A DNA stretch of 64,000 nt from Chondrilla cf. caribensis. Its lineage: Eukaryota; Porifera; Demospongiae; Chondrillida; Chondrillidae. The notes below the pieces were generated by a model. It worked only from the letters and a program-made list of their open reading frames with translations. It ran no database searches and was not told where the DNA came from. The position numbers and the translations under genes are program-made. The DNA lies in assembly GCA_964020155.1 (NCBI GenBank), contig OZ026549.1:4514219-4578218 (forward strand), read 5' to 3'. Of the stretch, positions 22,753-34,416 are shown one piece after another. How positions within the stretch are numbered: position 1 is the stretch's first letter; the number at the start of each line of letters is the position of its first letter.

Positions 22753-24329
22753 ACACTTGAGTACTACATAACCTGTCCCTCCCAATGCACCACACACTGT
22801 AGGCTACTTCCTTCCATTGGAACAACCAAGCACTTTGCAGCATCCTCTTGTAAGGAGATTCGAAATGCAATGTCCAATGACTGCCACTCATCACCAACCA
22901 GTGGGACCTTTTTGGTTAATGTAACTGATCCGTGTGGTGGACATGTTAAGCACATGGAGGTAGGTACTGTGTTGTACTGTATGAAATGTATGTATTACAT
23001 GGAGGTAGGTACTGTGTTGTACTGTATGTACTGTATGTAGTACATGGAGGTAAGTACGTACAGTGTTGTACTGTATGAGCTGCATGTAGTACATGGAGGT
23101 ATAGGTACTGTACAAGGCCATAGGAATCATTTTGAAAGTGGTAAGGCTGTATAAATAATTATCACTTGCAATAACTCACACAAACATACCAATCTAGATA
23201 CCGTTTTTCTGTATAATGATCAAGTGATTCTTCTTACCAAACGCCTGCTTCAGGGATTGAAAAGAGAGAGGTTAATGAAGTTTCTCACCATGGAGGGAGT
23301 CTGCAATTTGTCGTGCTTAGACTTCAATAGCGCCATGCTTATCTATGGCATATTATTGTGACGTCAGGGTTGATTACATCATTATGACACATGAATTATG
23401 ATGTTATCAAACTAGGGCAAAAGTAGGAATTTCAAAAAGTGGTAAGGTACCTTACCAGCCGCACCGCTTCCTATGGCCTTGCACTGTGTTGTACTGTATG
23501 AACTGTATGTAGTACATGGAGGTAGGTACTGTGTTGTACTGTATGAACTGTATGTAGTACATGGAGGTAGGTACTGTTTTGTACTATACAAACTGTATGT
23601 AGTACATGGAGGTAGGTACTGTGTTGTACTGTAAGAACTGTATGCCGTAGATACACTATAGCCCCAGTATCTCTGAAGCATTATAACATTTTCTCAATTA
23701 TGAGTTTAAGCCATTCATGTGTGTAAGCAGGTTAATGCCATATAATGAAGTGTAACCAGGCTTATGTTAAATTGTGTCCAATACATAATGTATGTTATCT
23801 ATAGTATGTACATACATATACACCTCCACAGGTCTACTGTGAGATGTCACTGGATGGTGGAGGGTGGACCATGGTGTGGAAGCACTCCTACATGCAGGTG
23901 GGATCGCTCACTGAAGACATGAAGTACTTCAGTCACTACTACAAACCGTGTGCAGACCTTGAAGCAGGATGGTGCAATGTACCCAACAAGATAAGGTTCA
24001 AACCAACAGAGATGATGATAGTGGCCTACCACAACAAGGGAGTGGTCTATGCTTACAAGGGAATATACAACGGTGGACTAGATGTAAACTGGAATGGAGG
24101 GGTTCTATTCAGTCCAGTGAAGATTGTGGATCGTTGTACACAAAAGAATGGAGTTCCTCCTGATCCTTTTATTAATGGCAACCTTGGTGGACTAGCATTT
24201 GACAAATACACTCCTGGTGCATATACTAGTAACTGTGACACCTATCATGCAGGTCCAACAGACTGTCGCTTTGAAAACTGCAAAATTTATCGACACAGCC
24301 AGATGACAATGGCAATTTATGTCCGTTAA
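22097..24329 (+). CDS. G1: secreted fibrinogen/intelectin-like protein (family G), 4 exons
   Basis: Exons 22097-22189, 22487-22617, 22803-22959 and 23832-24329 join in phases 0, 2, 0 and give about 292 residues. Exon 1 encodes a signal peptide ([19 protein letters not shown]). Exon 2 encodes a small C-x(n)-WIC-x2-GNW module. Exon 3 has SSCKEIRNA and VNVTDPCGG (an N-glycosylation site). Exon 4 has [23 protein letters not shown] and a C-terminal Cys pair region ending MAIYVR. The first part matches fibrinogen-related/intelectin folds; the second half lacks the usual fibrinogen calcium loop. Intron 2 holds a CA repeat; intron 3 holds 45-bp minisatellite units and a 369-bp inserted element. Probably a secreted lectin-like protein; the ligand is unknown. 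Confidence 0.85.
22688..22757. repeat. (CA)n microsatellite in G1 intron 2
   Basis: CA run between exons 2 and 3. CA tracts sit at the same place in G2 and G3. Confidence 0.95.
22952..23650. repeat. 45-bp minisatellite in G1 intron 3, interrupted by a TIR element
   Basis: Units start with ACATGGAGGTAGGTACTG at 22952, 22997, 23042 and 23091, and after the inserted element at 23514, 23559 and 23604. The first unit begins in the last codons of exon 3, so each unit repeats the GAG|GTAGGT splice donor. Confidence 0.85.
23113..23481. mobile_element. 369-bp non-autonomous TIR element in G1 intron 3
   Basis: The ends are CAAGGCCATAGGAA and its inverted complement, and the element splits the minisatellite. 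ACTGT occurs on both sides, possibly a target duplication. No open frame of note. The superfamily is not assigned. Confidence 0.6.
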
Positions 24330-25350
24330 AACTCGAGAATCCAGAGATACCAGAAATGCATGTGATTCCAAAACTGATAGATGTACGTAGCATCTAGCAT
24401 AGTTAATTGAAGTTCTGTAATGTACCTGAATTCAATAATACTTCAAACTGTATTATAGTAACAATGATAGATATAGTGCAATCAATTGAACATGGAACAG
24501 ATATACATATTGCAATTACAACAACATTCTTCAGATCTGATAAATTTGTCAAAGGTCCACAAACTCACCCTATGACTAGCCAATGATATTTAGACTCTGT
24601 ATTAACTTACTAGGTGAATTGGTTCCTTCCACAAGACCTTCACTATAACATACAGACATATAATATACACACTTATGGTCCATTTGATTGCATGTTGCTT
24701 TCTAAATTGTGACATTCATTATCACAATCAAATGACAACGCAATTTACATACATCCACTAAATGCTCAAGATATCAGTAGTGTGTGATTTGATCAAGGAC
24801 TGTAGACACGTATGTTGTCTTCAAGTGGTGGAATTACCTTATCATTTAGTGCTTGTAATTATAACAAACTACATCTGTTTCTCAACCTGATTTGAGCATG
24901 TACATACGTATACACAAACTGTCACATCTATGTTCACATTCATAATGCACACATGAAAACATTGCACTATATCAAACATGTCACATGATAATAATTATTA
25001 TTAATGTTAATTAGTGGATAGACCTATACAATAGAATTAAGCAATCCGCATGGTTCTACAATAGAATTTAGCAATCCGCATGGTTCTAATAAAGTCCCTG
25101 ATTGTCCATAATTACATGAGCACAGTATACATATGTAAGTGCAACCCAATGCAGCATGGGATCTAAGCACAGATCAGTGCTGTTATACTGTATACAGTAC
25201 TGTGTGTATGGGAAGTGGTACATTATGGACCTTAAACTTGATTTCATTGGATTGAAGAAAGTTTAAGCACATTCATTAAGCACATACACACATCAAGGTA
25301 CAACAATATTTCTTATACATGGTACAGATACTGTACAGTACTGGGTTATT
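24330..25350. other. G1 3' flank with decayed family-G exon 4
   Basis: About 24660-24790 is a degraded copy of the exon 4 end (ACAATCAAATGACAACGCAA, abridged), followed by sequence repeated downstream of G2 (34530-35170). Two 30-bp direct repeats lie at 25028-25088. No intact gene. Confidence 0.45.
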
Positions 25351-25536
25351 TATAGAAGTTTCATTGGAACCCAACCTGCTTGGGGAGGAGAGAGAGGGCT
25401 GGTTGCTGTGGTGGCTATGTGGCTCAGTGGTTATGGTGCCTACAGTCAGACACCCTGGGTTCAAGTCCTGCAGTTGCCGTTTCTTTTCTTTTCTCCTTTC
25501 TCCTTGAGCAGGTTGTGTTCCAATGAAACTTCTATA
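25351..25536. mobile_element. tRNA-like SINE bounded by inverted repeats
   Basis: Outer inverted repeats of about 40 bp begin TATAGAAGTTTCATTGGAAC and its complement. Inside, box A-like TGGCTCAGTGGT and box B-like GGTTCAAGTCC are spaced as in a tRNA. The paralogous flank near 35150 reads straight through (CTGGGTTATTTGATTGGG), showing an empty site. The stems are too degraded for a working tRNA. Confidence 0.65.
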
Positions 25537-27142
25537 ATGATCACACACCTGCATGCTTATATAATATGATCATTTGATTAAAAATTGGATGAAGTGATTA
25601 CACCTATTAGACTAGATGTGGAAATGAAGATAATTATCACAATTAGTAAATATCACTGGGTTTTTTGATTGGGTGCAATTGTGCGATCTGGACACAGAAT
25701 TGAGATAACAATGGGAATCAATGAATGGAGTGAGCTTGGTATGACCAACAGCTTGTGAAGTCCAGCCTCTAAAGTCCTGACAATGTTCCATTCTACTCTC
25801 GTTCTATACAAGACCACTCACCAACCCACACTGATATGTTTGATATGACAGTATCTGGAAAGGATTCAGGTGAAGGAATGTGCAATTGTGGTGCATTTCT
25901 ATTGTCACAATCACATTTGATGGTGTACACTATTCATTGTAAGTCCGCCAACAATGGTGGGATGTTACCAAAGGTACTGTACAGATGTAAAGATATGCTC
26001 CAAATAATGTGCAGTTGGTAAAATGACAGCAACATACAATTAATTAAGATTCAATTTAGTAAGAAATGTATGTTGGTACCATTTCAGGAAGAGAATCCTT
26101 CACATGTAAGAGTCTGTGTGTGGAGCATGAGAGATGCATCAGGGAGAATGTGTGTGGAAGGTTTGAGAAAGTGTATGTGGAGGGAGAGATGCATGGAAAG
26201 GAGATTATGTGTGTTGAAAGCGAGAGGTGGTTAAAGAGAATGACACTGTGCTTGTGGGGGGGGAGGTATGTGAAGCAGACAGAAAAAGTGGCAAATACGG
26301 CTATGCGAATCACTTACAAATGTATGTACTTCTGAATCAGAGACATCACAGGACATTGTAATGTGCCTAACAACATCATCAGATGTCGCCTGCCACAACA
26401 ATAGTATATTTTAGAATATACCAGAATGACACCCATGAAACAGTATACTTTATATATACAATATCAATCTCACACAACTACTCACTGAGTCTGGAATATA
26501 GACCATTCCTGTACGGAGCACTTCTTGAACTCCATTTTGTTACAGGTCAGCATCCCTGTCTCATCAGAGAACACATAACGGACTTGGCCCAGTTCTTCAT
26601 TCAAGTTAGAAGTACGAGCTCGAGCAGCAACATCAGCCACTTGATCATATCACATCCACGTCTCTACACATGTCTGGTTGATTCTGAGGGTAACTTGATG
26701 AATAGAAGAATAATGATTTTAATTGCAGTTTACATCGTAGGAACCGATAACTAAAAATCACCTGGTCAGTGTGGATGACTCGGTCCTACCCTCCACTATA
26801 TGCAGCCCAACAACCTATAGCTAGTGGTGCAGGCAGCCATTTTTATATTATATAACCCTGCACCAATAAAAGCTTGGAATTGTCGCTCTTTATCTCTTTA
26901 ATGTTATACCAATATGCAGAATTGTCAGTGTAATACATATACACATCACACATGTATGTATACATATATGTATGTGAAGTGTGTATCATTTTTGCAGGTG
27001 GTATGTGTATATAGCTATTATTGCTAGTATTCAAATAAGTACATGTATGATATAAGTATACCAATAGGTACAGTGATTGATAATGATATTCATGATTTAT
27101 AGAGGGGTTCTTGTATGCCACCACATCAAAGTCAGCCACTTG
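25537..27142. other. intergenic region with a stray flippase exon
   Basis: Nothing coding except the P4-ATPase-like exon at 26486-26650 (minus). About 26090-26350 is repeated at 36400-36540. Confidence 0.45.
26486..26650 (-). pseudogene. orphan P4-ATPase phosphorylation-site exon with mutated motif
   Basis: The minus strand reads [19 protein letters not shown] then [15 protein letters not shown], a clear match to the phosphorylation-site region of P4 flippases, whose invariant motif is DKTGT. Here it reads DETGM, so the essential Lys and Thr are both changed. The exon ends at a GTGAGT donor and has a stop just upstream in frame. No neighbouring flippase exons are found. A dead fragment. Confidence 0.8.
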
Positions 27143-27149
27143 TATAAAA
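27143..27149 (+). promoter_or_regulatory. TATA box of gene F2
   Basis: TATAAAA in the conserved family-F promoter block, about 140 bp upstream of the F2 start. Confidence 0.65.
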
Positions 27150-27288
27150 CAGCTAGTCATCGCCAAGATAATTCTCTACTGCCGTACCTTTTACTAGGAC
27201 AACACGGATCTTGTTGAAATACAGTGTACTGAGGCAGTGTGACCTTACTGCTTGGATATCACCTGTTGGTGGAGGATATTCGAAAACA

Positions 27289-28995
27289 ATGCTGACCGTG
27301 ATACTTGTTCTCTACTGTGTTACAATCGCCTCATTGGCATCTTCTGTGAGTGACGAACAAGAGCTTAATCCTGTGCAGAAGGTGAGTGTGTTCATGCACA
27401 GTTTGTGCATACCAGATCTACCTGTGTATGGTGGAGGTCAAACACTCAGTGTATATAGATACAATACTGTACAGCTAACCTCAAAAGGATTCATATCTCT
27501 TGTGAAATATGTACAGAGAGGAGTTTCTAAACCACTGTGTACCAAAGCTAATGAAAGAGAGACCTACTATCCTTCCAATGACAACAACATAATTTGGATC
27601 TGCAAGAACGGGAAATGGATACCATTCAAGTAAGAAAATATTTCACTTAAGTGGAGAGACTCTGTGTGGGGTGTGGGAGGATATACGTGTGTGAGTCACT
27701 GTGTGTGTGTGTGGAGTGAACAATGTGTGAGGGAGAGTGTATGTGTGGAGAATGAGAGGATGTGAGAGCCAATGTGTGTGTGGAGGGTGATGGGAAGTGT
27801 GAGGGAGCATGTGTGCAATAGTATAAGATACATAAGATACACAAATATACACAAGAGAACACCATACAAATATTATTTTTATCGTCACAGGTTGGTACCA
27901 CACATTGGAGCTACACAGGACCTGCCAGCCAAGTCCTGTAAAGAGATAAGAGACGTAAGGCCCAATGAATGTGACTGCACTCTTTCCAGTGGAATGTATT
28001 GGGTGAACCACACTGATCCTTGCATGAAGCTGCCTCCCAAAGTCATCAAGGTGAGTGACTTGAATTGCAGTGCAGTACAGTAACCAGTAAATCACTGATA
28101 GCTGACTGGTATGTAAGGTCTCTTGGTATTTAGGACTTTGTGTCTGTGAACAGGTGCTAATCTGATATCTATCATTGTACCCTACTCTACATTATGACCA
28201 CTCATACGACACTGAGTCTTGTGCAATATCTGTGTACTCTAGATTTACTGCGATATGACCCTCGACCGAGGTGGATGGAGTCTTGTGTGGAAGCACTCCC
28301 CCATGGAAGTTGCCAAACCACTCACTGAAACAATGAAGTACTTCAGTCACTACTACAAACCGTGTGCAGACCTTGAAGCAGGATGGTGCAATGTACCCAA
28401 CAAGCTATGGTTTGAACCAACAGAGATGATGATAGCTGCTTTTCATAACAAGAAGGTATGGTCTATGACAAGAAAGGATTAATCCAACTTGAGTATAAAT
28501 TCAAATGCTAAATAAACAAAAGTACTGTCATAGATATCATAATGTAAGAGATAATATCATAGCAAGTACAGAATGCTATAAAACCATGAACAAGTATAAC
28601 CTTCACATATTAATCAACTATAATCTTGACATTTGCATTCTTTCTCTCTAAAGGTAGTGTATGCTTATAAGGGAACATTGAACAGAAATGTGGACTATGA
28701 CTGGACTGGAGGAGTGCTAGTTGACTTTGTGAAAGTTGTGGATCACTGCATAGCGAATAATGGTGTTCAACCACACCCCAGTGTGGCCCAAGCGGGAAGA
28801 GATCTATCTATGTTGGGAATAAACTTTGACAAAACTTCTCCTACGGATCTATACAACAACTGTGATGTGTACCATGGCACATTATCCAATCCCCGCGAGT
28901 GTCGGTGGGAGAACTGCTGTGGAGGCCGTGGTTGTTCAGTTCATGGAGGAGTTAGTCAACACACTCAAATGACAGTAGCTGTTTTCGTTCGCTAA
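27289..28995 (+). CDS. F2: secreted fibrinogen/intelectin-like protein (family F), intact, about 320 aa
   Basis: Exons 27289-27381, 27475-27629, 27891-28050, 28243-28455 and 28654-28995 join in phases 0, 2, 0, 0. A signal peptide (MLTVILVLYCVTIASLASS) is followed by an exon-2 module ending IIWICKNGKWIPFK, then SCKEIRD, GMYWVNHTDPC, YCDM with GGWSLVWKHS, WCNVPNK, and a Cys-rich end (CRWENCCG...VAVFVR). This is the reference intact copy of family F. Intron 1 is only 93 nt, a multiple of three and open in frame, so intron retention would add 31 residues. A fourth intron between exons 4 and 5 distinguishes F from G. Role inferred: secreted sugar or microbe binding. Confidence 0.85.
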
Positions 28996-29116
28996 ACGGA
29001 CTGCAACAAGCAAATTTACATGGATTATACAGTTACACTATTACATATTTAGAGTATATGTACGTAGGTATACTGAATTAATATGTAGCTGATGTATCAC
29101 TGGTATAGGACTGTAG

Positions 29117-29180
29117 AGGAAATACAGACACTTGGGCTCTTGTTCTTGTAAACAAAGAAGCCAAAGTATCTGTATTTCCT
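29117..29180. repeat. inverted repeat (hairpin) downstream of F2
   Basis: 24-nt arms with about a 16-nt loop, matching the hairpin after F1 at 18350-18413. Confidence 0.7.
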
Positions 29181-29634
29181 CACTACAGCTCTACCACAGG
29201 TAATTTGAATTAGATGTTGTGTGGTATGTTCCTGCATGAAATAATAAAACTGTACGACATGAAACATTGTAATTATGTATATCTGAACAATGAGCTTCCT
29301 GGTGATTAACTGGCACATTTTAATACCATTTGCAAGTGTGTACTAGTGGAGGAAAGTGTGCAAAGAGCACAGATATTTGCATTAATCTACCCGAACAACA
29401 TACACATAAATTATTAAAATGTCATGGCTTGATGGATGTACATATAAGATTAATAATATGGTTATAAATTATTATACACATTAAATCATATTGATCACAT
29501 CATCATATCTAATTTTATATTATAAACACAGCACCTCAAGTGATGGTGGTACTAGGTATATTGATACACCCTAGCTATAAACAAGTATAATATATTATAG
29601 CATATATAATGTATCCATAAAATCTCTGTGGAGG

Positions 29635-29860
29635 TAAATACCATATTGTACTGTATGAACTGTGTGTAGTACATGGAGGTAGGTACTGTGTTGTACTGTA
29701 TGAACTGTGTGTAGTACATGGAGGTAGGTACTGTGTTGTACTGTATGAACTGTATGTAGTACATGGAGGTAATACAACTCATACAGTACAACACAGTACC
29801 TACGTACCTCCATGCATGTACTACATCCAGTTCATACAGTACAATACAGTACCTCCACGT
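29635..29860. repeat. 45-bp minisatellite arranged head-to-head
   Basis: Units run forward (ACATGGAGG starts at 29669, 29714 and 29759) and then inverted (29772-29860), making a large palindromic array. Confidence 0.8.
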
Positions 29861-30304
29861 ACAACAGCATATATAATGCTAACTAATAACCACTGATTGA
29901 GGGTTGGTACTAGAGGATTTATCCCAAGATTGGAGCCAATGCTTGGGATAGGGAGAAACCCAATAATTCACAGTAAACATGTTTATTATGACTAACAGTT
30001 CTTGAAGCCCATCCTTTGAAGTCCTCATTCCAAAGGATTTAGGTGAGACTATTAGTGGACCTTCTCACCTCATCATGTTACAGTTGTATCCTGCCCAGGT
30101 GTGAGTCAGCAGACGACAAGTGCTAAGTAATCACCAGGAGCAAAGCCCAAGGTAATTAGTAGCACTTTATAGGGTATACATACACTTCATACAGTACATG
30201 TTTTAACACCAGTACCTACAGTGGTGATAAAACATAATGACACCAAAACTCATGGGGCACTTGCAAGTGCTATTGTGTGCTTGTATGTGTACTCTAATAA
30301 CCCT

Positions 30305-30500
30305 GCATGTACTACATACAGTTCATACTGTATAACACGGTACCTACCTCCATGCACTACATACAATTCATACAGTACAACATATTACCTACCTCCATGT
30401 ACTACATATAGTTCATGCAGTACAACACAGTACCTACCTCCATGTACTACATCCAGTTCATACAGTACAACACAGTATCTACCTCCATGTACTACAGCTG
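30305..30500. repeat. 45-bp minisatellite, inverted orientation
   Basis: Four to five units in the reverse orientation relative to G1. Forward units reappear at about 30775-30853. Confidence 0.8.
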
Positions 30501-31606
30501 ATATAATAGTGCTAACTAATTACCACCAATTGAGGGTTGGTACTTGAGGATTTATCCCAAGATTGGACCCAATGTTTGGGATAGGGAGAAACCCAATAAT
30601 TCTCAGTAAACATGTTTATTATGACTAACGGTTCTTGAAGCCCATCCTTTGAAGTCCTCATTCCAAAGGATTTAGGTCACTAATAGTTCAGATAATTGAA
30701 TCAGATGAAATCCAACTCACAAGGAAATGTACCACAACAAAGGTACCTACTGTGTACCTGTACTGTGTTTGAACTACATGGAGGTAGGTACTGTGTTGTA
30801 CTGTATGAACTGTATGTAGTACATGGAGGTAGGTACTGTGTTGTACTGTATAACATATACTAGCATAACCATCTGGATATCAACAGTACAGCTCGAATCC
30901 AACCTTGTTCCTTTGAATTTTAAACGTGTCATTCCTATATTATACTTTTTATCATATTCTAGTTTCCTCAAATTCTTGTTTGTATTAACTTAAGGGGCAG
31001 TGAAGCCAACATCACATTTTTATTCATTGTAAATAGCATGGAAATATATTTCAAAACACAAAAGTAAGCACAAACCCTTATATGCATAGGTTTACTATAT
31101 GCTACATTATATTATGCGAAATTATTGTATGCACGTGAGATAGTCCCGCACAAGACAAAAAGCCTCATTTTGTTCACCCATTATACAAAAATGTCATCTT
31201 TAATTAAGTAAGGTAACAAAGGTATCTTTGTCGGAACTTGCTAGGATAGAAACCTATAAGTAGCGAAGAAGCACTGCACATTGTAGGTTGGAATTTTTAA
31301 CCGTGTAAAGTTCAATGCAATAGCATCAGCCTCCCTTATTATCCCATGTGAAGCACATATGTACTAGAGCTGCCATTCTTTGGCATCATTTTATAGAGTC
31401 ATACTACACTCTATAATACTAATTGTGTAATTTGCCCAATAACAGCAACATTTTATGCATATAATTTGGATCTGTAGGATAGGAATTGAGTACTACGTAT
31501 GTCAGTAATACTCAATTGCAGACAGAGAGAATAACTGAAACCATAGATATCACCTGATGAGGAACTGATGTTGAGGGACAAGAGAATGTATATATAGGTA
31601 ATTCAA

Positions 31607-31619
31607 GGGTCAAAGGTCA
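31607..31619 (+). promoter_or_regulatory. DR1-type nuclear receptor element upstream of G2
   Basis: GGGTCAAAGGTCA is a direct repeat with 1-bp spacing, the consensus for HNF4/RXR-type receptors. It lies 22 bp upstream of the G2 TATA box and is absent from the G1 and G3 promoters. Function is inferred. Confidence 0.45.
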
Positions 31620-31640
31620 TACAAAGGACACACTAAACCT

Positions 31641-31647
31641 TATAAAA
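31641..31647 (+). promoter_or_regulatory. TATA box of gene G2
   Basis: TATAAAA 88 bp upstream of the chosen ATG. Confidence 0.6.
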
Positions 31648-31734
31648 ACTCCCAAAATGCTGAATTGTTGTGAGATGCTTTACTGCTGTGAAATTGCTGA
31701 GTATTTGAGTTCTTCACAAGCTCCCCCTTGCACC

Positions 31735-32353
31735 ATGTGGACTACTCTGTGTATAATCTCCTGTGTACTGGCCGTGTGGAGCAGTGTACTGGTAGGAGCT
31801 ACTGACAACAGTTATGCAGTTCTGAAGGTGAGGGTCGTGGAGGGTGAGAGTATCCACTACACTCCAAATCAGTCCACTAGTACTGGGACTGGATGTACTA
31901 GCAAGTGATCTACTGTATGGACTGAGTACAATACTGAACGGTAGTCTGAGGTTACAGTTACACTCATTGTCACAATGCAGTACAGTATACATAGAATGAG
32001 TGTACCACAACTGCTTGGAGGTCCATCAGCACCTAGGACTACTAGCCACAACCACACTCCACACACTGCACTGATGTACTGCTCACACTACCTCTTCACA
32101 TGTACTCTATCAGAGGTCCTCCAGTACCCCAGTACCGATGCCCACCACACCTTGTACAACATCCAATAATGGAGCACCATCACAGAACACCATACATGGA
32201 GACTTTCTGTGGATTTGTAGAAGTGGAAGCTGGCTGCCTTACAAGTGAGTATGGTTGGGTAGGTTGGCTCACGCACACATGCATGCACGCATGCACGCAC
32301 GCACACACGCAAGCACGCATGCACTCACGCACGCACGCACGCATGTATGCATG

Positions 32354-32443
<90 letters not shown>

Positions 32444-33586
32444 TACATAAAGTGCTGCATGATTTGTTCCTCTGCCCAATGCACCACACACTGTAGGCTA
32501 CTTCCTTCCATTGGAACAACCAAACACTTTGCAGCATCCTCTTGTAAGGAGATTCAGAGTGCAATGTCCAATGACTGCCACTCATCACCAACCAGTGGGA
32601 CCTTCTCGGTTAATGTAACTGATCCGTGTGGTGGACATGTTAGGCACATGGAGGTAGGTACTGTGTTGTACTGTATGAAGTCTATATAGTAGATACACTA
32701 TATCCTCAGTTACACTGAAGCATTAAAAACACTTTCCCAATAATTTTTGAAGTTAAAGCCATTGCAATGGGTGCAAACAGGTTTACTATATAGCAGGAAA
32801 TTGTTGCGGGAGGCTCCAAATATTAAAATTCACAGATACATTTTCGTGGATGCTGGCCAAAGTCAAGTGATGGAACAATGACAATGCCAAATACGTGGAT
32901 TTTATTTTACACAATCTGTGAATCTGTGAATTTCCCACTATACAGTATAATAAAGTTGGAATTGAAATTGGCTTGAAATAGAAGTACTTTAGTGCTCCGT
33001 AGTGTAACCAGGATTATGCTGAATTGTGTCCTATACATAATGTGGGTTATCTACAGTATGTACATGTACACCTCCACAGGTCTACTGTGAGATGTCACTG
33101 GATGGTGGAGGGTGGACCATGGTGTGGAAGCACTCCTACATGCAGGTGGGATCGCTCACTAAAGGCATGAAGTACTTCAGTCACTACTACAAACCATGTG
33201 CAGATCTTGAAGCAGGATGGTGCAATGTACCCGACAAAATAAGGTTCAAACCAACAGAGATGATGATAGTGGCCTACCACAACAAGGCAGTGGTCTATGC
33301 TTACAAGGGAATATACAACGGTGGACTAGATGTAAACTGGGGTGGAGGGGTTCTAATCAGCCCAGTTAGGATTGTGGATCATTGTCCCAGTAACAATGGA
33401 ACACAACCTGATCCTTATATTGTTAACAATCTTGGTGGACTAGCATTTGACAAGCACTCTCCTGGTGCATATACTAGTAACTGTGACACTGTTAAAAGAA
33501 GCCGCGTAAGTCCACTAGACTGTCGCTTTGAAAATTGTGGCATTCATCGACACGGTCAAATGACAATGGCAATTTATGTCCGTTAA
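31735..33586 (+). CDS. G2: secreted fibrinogen/intelectin-like protein (family G), 4 exons
   Basis: Exons 31735-31827, 32114-32244, 32497-32653 and 33080-33586 give about 295 residues with the same phases as G1. The ATG is placed at [19 protein letters not shown] because this matches G1 and G3; the frame is open further upstream, and an ATG at 31657 would hide the signal peptide. It has [34 protein letters not shown] and WCNVPDK, and ends MAIYVR. The C-terminal variable stretch ([16 protein letters not shown]) is longer than in G1. Unlike G1 and G3, only one minisatellite unit follows exon 3, and its promoter differs. Secreted recognition protein by inference. Confidence 0.85.
32280..32440. 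repeat. (GCAC)n/(CA)n microsatellite in G2 intron 2
   Basis: GCACGCA-rich start grading into pure CA. Confidence 0.95.
32791..32945. mobile_element. MITE-like insert in G2 intron 3
   Basis: The ends TATAGCAGGAAATT and inverted TATAGTGGGAAATT bound about 155 bp that I do not see in the matching introns of G1 and G3. Superfamily not assigned. Confidence 0.4.
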
Positions 33587-34255
33587 GTAATCAAAATACC
33601 AGAGTTACCAGAAATGCATGTGATTCCATTTAAGTCTGATAAAAGTAGCATGTAGTGTAGTTGATTGAAGTTCTGTAATTTACATACTTGAATTCATTTA
33701 TTCAACATATAATTTATTATAATAGTGAATATGGCACAGATGTACATATTACGATTATACTATCAGGTCTGATAAATTGCTCTAAGGTCCACAAACCCAC
33801 CATATGGCCATCCAATATCATTCAGACTCTGTATTCACTTACTAAATACATTGGTTCCTTCCATAAGACCTTCACAATAACATACAGATACGTATATATA
33901 AATATAGGTACATCTACATTAAATTTGATGCGCATGTACACTTGCCATTGGTTTACAGGTACAACTGGTTAAGTTGTAAATACTAACCAGCCATGCAGCT
34001 CAGATACAGTTGGTATTAGCAGGGGTTTGGAATGAGGTTCGGTATGCTCCATTTTATCAGTTTCTTTGGCTAGGTTGTCTCACCATCACAACTTTTTCCC
34101 ATGCATGATGCTGAATTCTCGATGTGAAGCTGAATTTTTGTTATGTCTTAGTAATCAGAACTAATACAAACAAATCTAGTACCAATCACACTCACCACAC
34201 ATCACACAAACACACACACAAACACACACACAAGCACACATGTCACACACAAACA

Positions 34256-34300
<45 letters not shown>

Positions 34301-34362
34301 TCGCAAACACACAAACACACACACAAGCACACACACAAACAAACACAAACACACATGCACAC

Positions 34363-34416
<54 letters not shown>

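Larger units (their letters stand above)
28996..31640. other. F2-G2 intergenic region with minisatellite arrays and a duplicated block
   Basis: Contains the hairpin at 29117-29180, 45-bp minisatellite arrays in both orientations, and a block at 29880-30060 repeated at 30510-30680. The stretch 31000-31600 looks single-copy. No gene seen. Confidence 0.6.

Noticed and set aside
25425..25490. Possible functional tRNA gene
   Set aside because: Box A and B are present but the T stem and acceptor stem do not pair well, and it lies inside an inverted-repeat element; better explained as a SINE.
26383..26754. 123-codon plus-strand frame
   Set aside because: It is antisense to the recognisable flippase phosphorylation-site exon.
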